Shown: piece after piece, positions 5,534-6,358 of the stretch
How the letters are laid out: each line of letters opens with the position of its first letter
Position numbering within the stretch: the stretch's first letter is position 1
Source of the DNA: Desulfobacterales bacterium
GTDB lineage: Bacteria > Desulfobacterota > Desulfobacteria > Desulfobacterales > ETH-SRB1
Assembly: GCA_030669465.1 (NCBI GenBank)
Contig: DAOVDN010000068.1
Location: 1 to 6,358, forward strand
Reading direction: 5' to 3'
Length of the DNA: 6,358 bases
Notes under the pieces: generated by a model
What the model saw: the letters and a program-made list of their open reading frames with translations, nothing else
What the model was told of the DNA's origin: nothing
Database searches by the model: none
Translations under genes and position numbers: made by a program

Positions 5534-6319
5534 TTAGATTGCGGTTAGGGACTCAAAAATCTTGTCAAATAGTACAAACGATGCAATAACAGCCTTATTG
5601 TTATCAGGCATCTCTATGGTCGGACGCCCCTTCAAATCATATTCGTATACTGTATTATCCTCAGGTATTGTTCCTGCGAGCTCAAGACCCTCATTTTTAA
5701 TCATATCAAGAACCGCAGCAGACGGTGCTTCCTTTATCTGATTTATAACAAGATAGCTTTTACCTACTCCTATATTAAGACTCTTTGCCAGTTTATTGAT
5801 CCTTATGGCCGTCTGAAGCCCGCGTCGGGATGTGTCCGAAACAATAAGGAGAATATCAACATTTCTTGTAGTCAACCGGCTGATATGCTCCATCCCGGCT
5901 TCATTATCCATAACTATATAAGGATAATTGCCTGTCAATCGTTCCAGAAATCCTGCAAGGAGATTATTTGCGGCACAGTAGCAGCCCGCCCCTTCAGGCT
6001 GTCCCATAACTATAAGATCATATCCTTCGGCTTCAACAATAGCCTGGCTCAGCTTCATGGACATGAATATATCCTTGGTCATGCCGCTGGGAACCTTCCC
6101 TTTTTTCATCTCCTCGCGGGCATTTCCAAGTGTATCCGCAACTTCAAGGCCGAGCACCTCATTCAGATTAGCATTAGAATCAGCATCTACTGCGAGAATA
6201 GGGGTCTTTCTCTTCATTAATAAATACTTAATGAGCATGCCGGCCAATGTGGTCTTTCCTGTGCCTCCTTTCCCTGCCATAGCAATTGAAAAGGGTATAT
6301 TATCTGCTCTTTTTTCCAT
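5534..6319 (-). CDS. cooC: CooC/AcsF-type nickel-insertion ATPase for CO dehydrogenase/acetyl-CoA synthase
   Basis: A 261-residue MinD/ParA-superfamily P-loop ATPase. A deviant Walker A AGKGGTGKTT (15-24, signature Lys17) is followed by VDADSNANL (44-52, switch I) and YIVMDNEAGMEH (134-145, Walker B-like; the DNEAGMEH form is typical of CooC). CYC at 113-115 matches the CxC pair that binds a metal between the two subunits of CooC dimers. These proteins use ATP to deliver nickel to carbon monoxide dehydrogenase or, as AcsF, to acetyl-CoA synthase. The family call is good but CooC and AcsF cannot be separated here, and no cooS, cdh or acs gene is in the window. It is the first gene of the presumed operon as seen; the 39 nt upstream are too short to judge its promoter. 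An N-terminal extension of about 10 residues precedes the first strand. Confidence 0.88.
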   Translation of the reverse strand: MEKRADNIPFSIAMAGKGGTGKTTLAGMLIKYLLMKRKTPILAVDADSNANLNEVLGLEVADTLGNAREEMKKGKVPSGMTKDIFMSMKLSQAIVEAEGYDLIVMGQPEGAGCYCAANNLLAGFLERLTGNYPYIVMDNEAGMEHISRLTTRNVDILLIVSDTSRRGLQTAIRINKLAKSLNIGVGKSYLVINQIKEAPSAAVLDMIKNEGLELAGTIPEDNTVYEYDLKGRPTIEMPDNNKAVIASFVLFDKIFESLTAI

Positions 6320-6358
6320 AAAGTTTCAATTCATATCACAAATACTACGATATTTAAA

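Noticed and set aside
6331..6345. CRP/FNR-like site upstream of cooC
   Set aside because: Only one TGTGA half-site is present and the second half does not match; the window ends too soon to judge.

Overview
The window reads as ordinary chromosomal DNA of an anaerobic, low-to-moderate GC bacterium, most likely a member of the Desulfobacterota (former Deltaproteobacteria). The basis is the gene mix: a CooC-type nickel ATPase, an AcuB/AcuC-like pair, LarC, a selenocysteine tRNA, and a LepB whose motifs resemble proteins of that group. This placement is inference; no rRNA or other phylogenetic marker gene is present.

Layout. All seven protein genes lie on the minus strand and only the tRNA is on the plus strand. 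From right to left, in the direction of transcription: a CooC/AcsF-like ATPase (6319-5534), an AcuC-like histone-deacetylase-family enzyme (5523-4573), an AcuB-like CBS-CBS-ACT protein (4536-3862, start corrected to an ATG behind a strong Shine-Dalgarno), and an MBL-fold hydrolase (3793-2954). Gaps of 10, 36 and 68 nt suggest one operon. A gap of about 530 bp without protein genes follows. It holds heptamer repeat arrays, a small hairpin, selC with a good sigma70-type promoter, and a 121-bp imperfect palindromic element directly upstream of the larC ribosome binding site. Then come larC (2422-1256), pgpA (1224-763), a spacer with a perfect 12-bp-stem palindrome, and lepB (617 to the left edge, lacking only its last few residues).

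How the genes fit together. CooC-type ATPases serve nickel insertion into carbon monoxide dehydrogenase/acetyl-CoA synthase. AcuB and AcuC are linked in Bacillus to control of acetate activation. Their tight linkage here suggests a small module tuning acetyl-CoA, acetate or CO metabolism. LarC makes the nickel-pincer cofactor, so two separate nickel-cofactor maturation genes flank selC. PgpA (phospholipid synthesis) and LepB (protein export) are housekeeping membrane functions.

I saw no phage, transposase, CRISPR, toxin-antitoxin or defence genes. The least explained material is non-coding: the 121-bp palindrome, the inverted heptamer arrays and the short palindrome upstream of lepB. The strongest functional lead is the cooC-acuC-acuB-MBL linkage. 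I found no convincing wholly new system.
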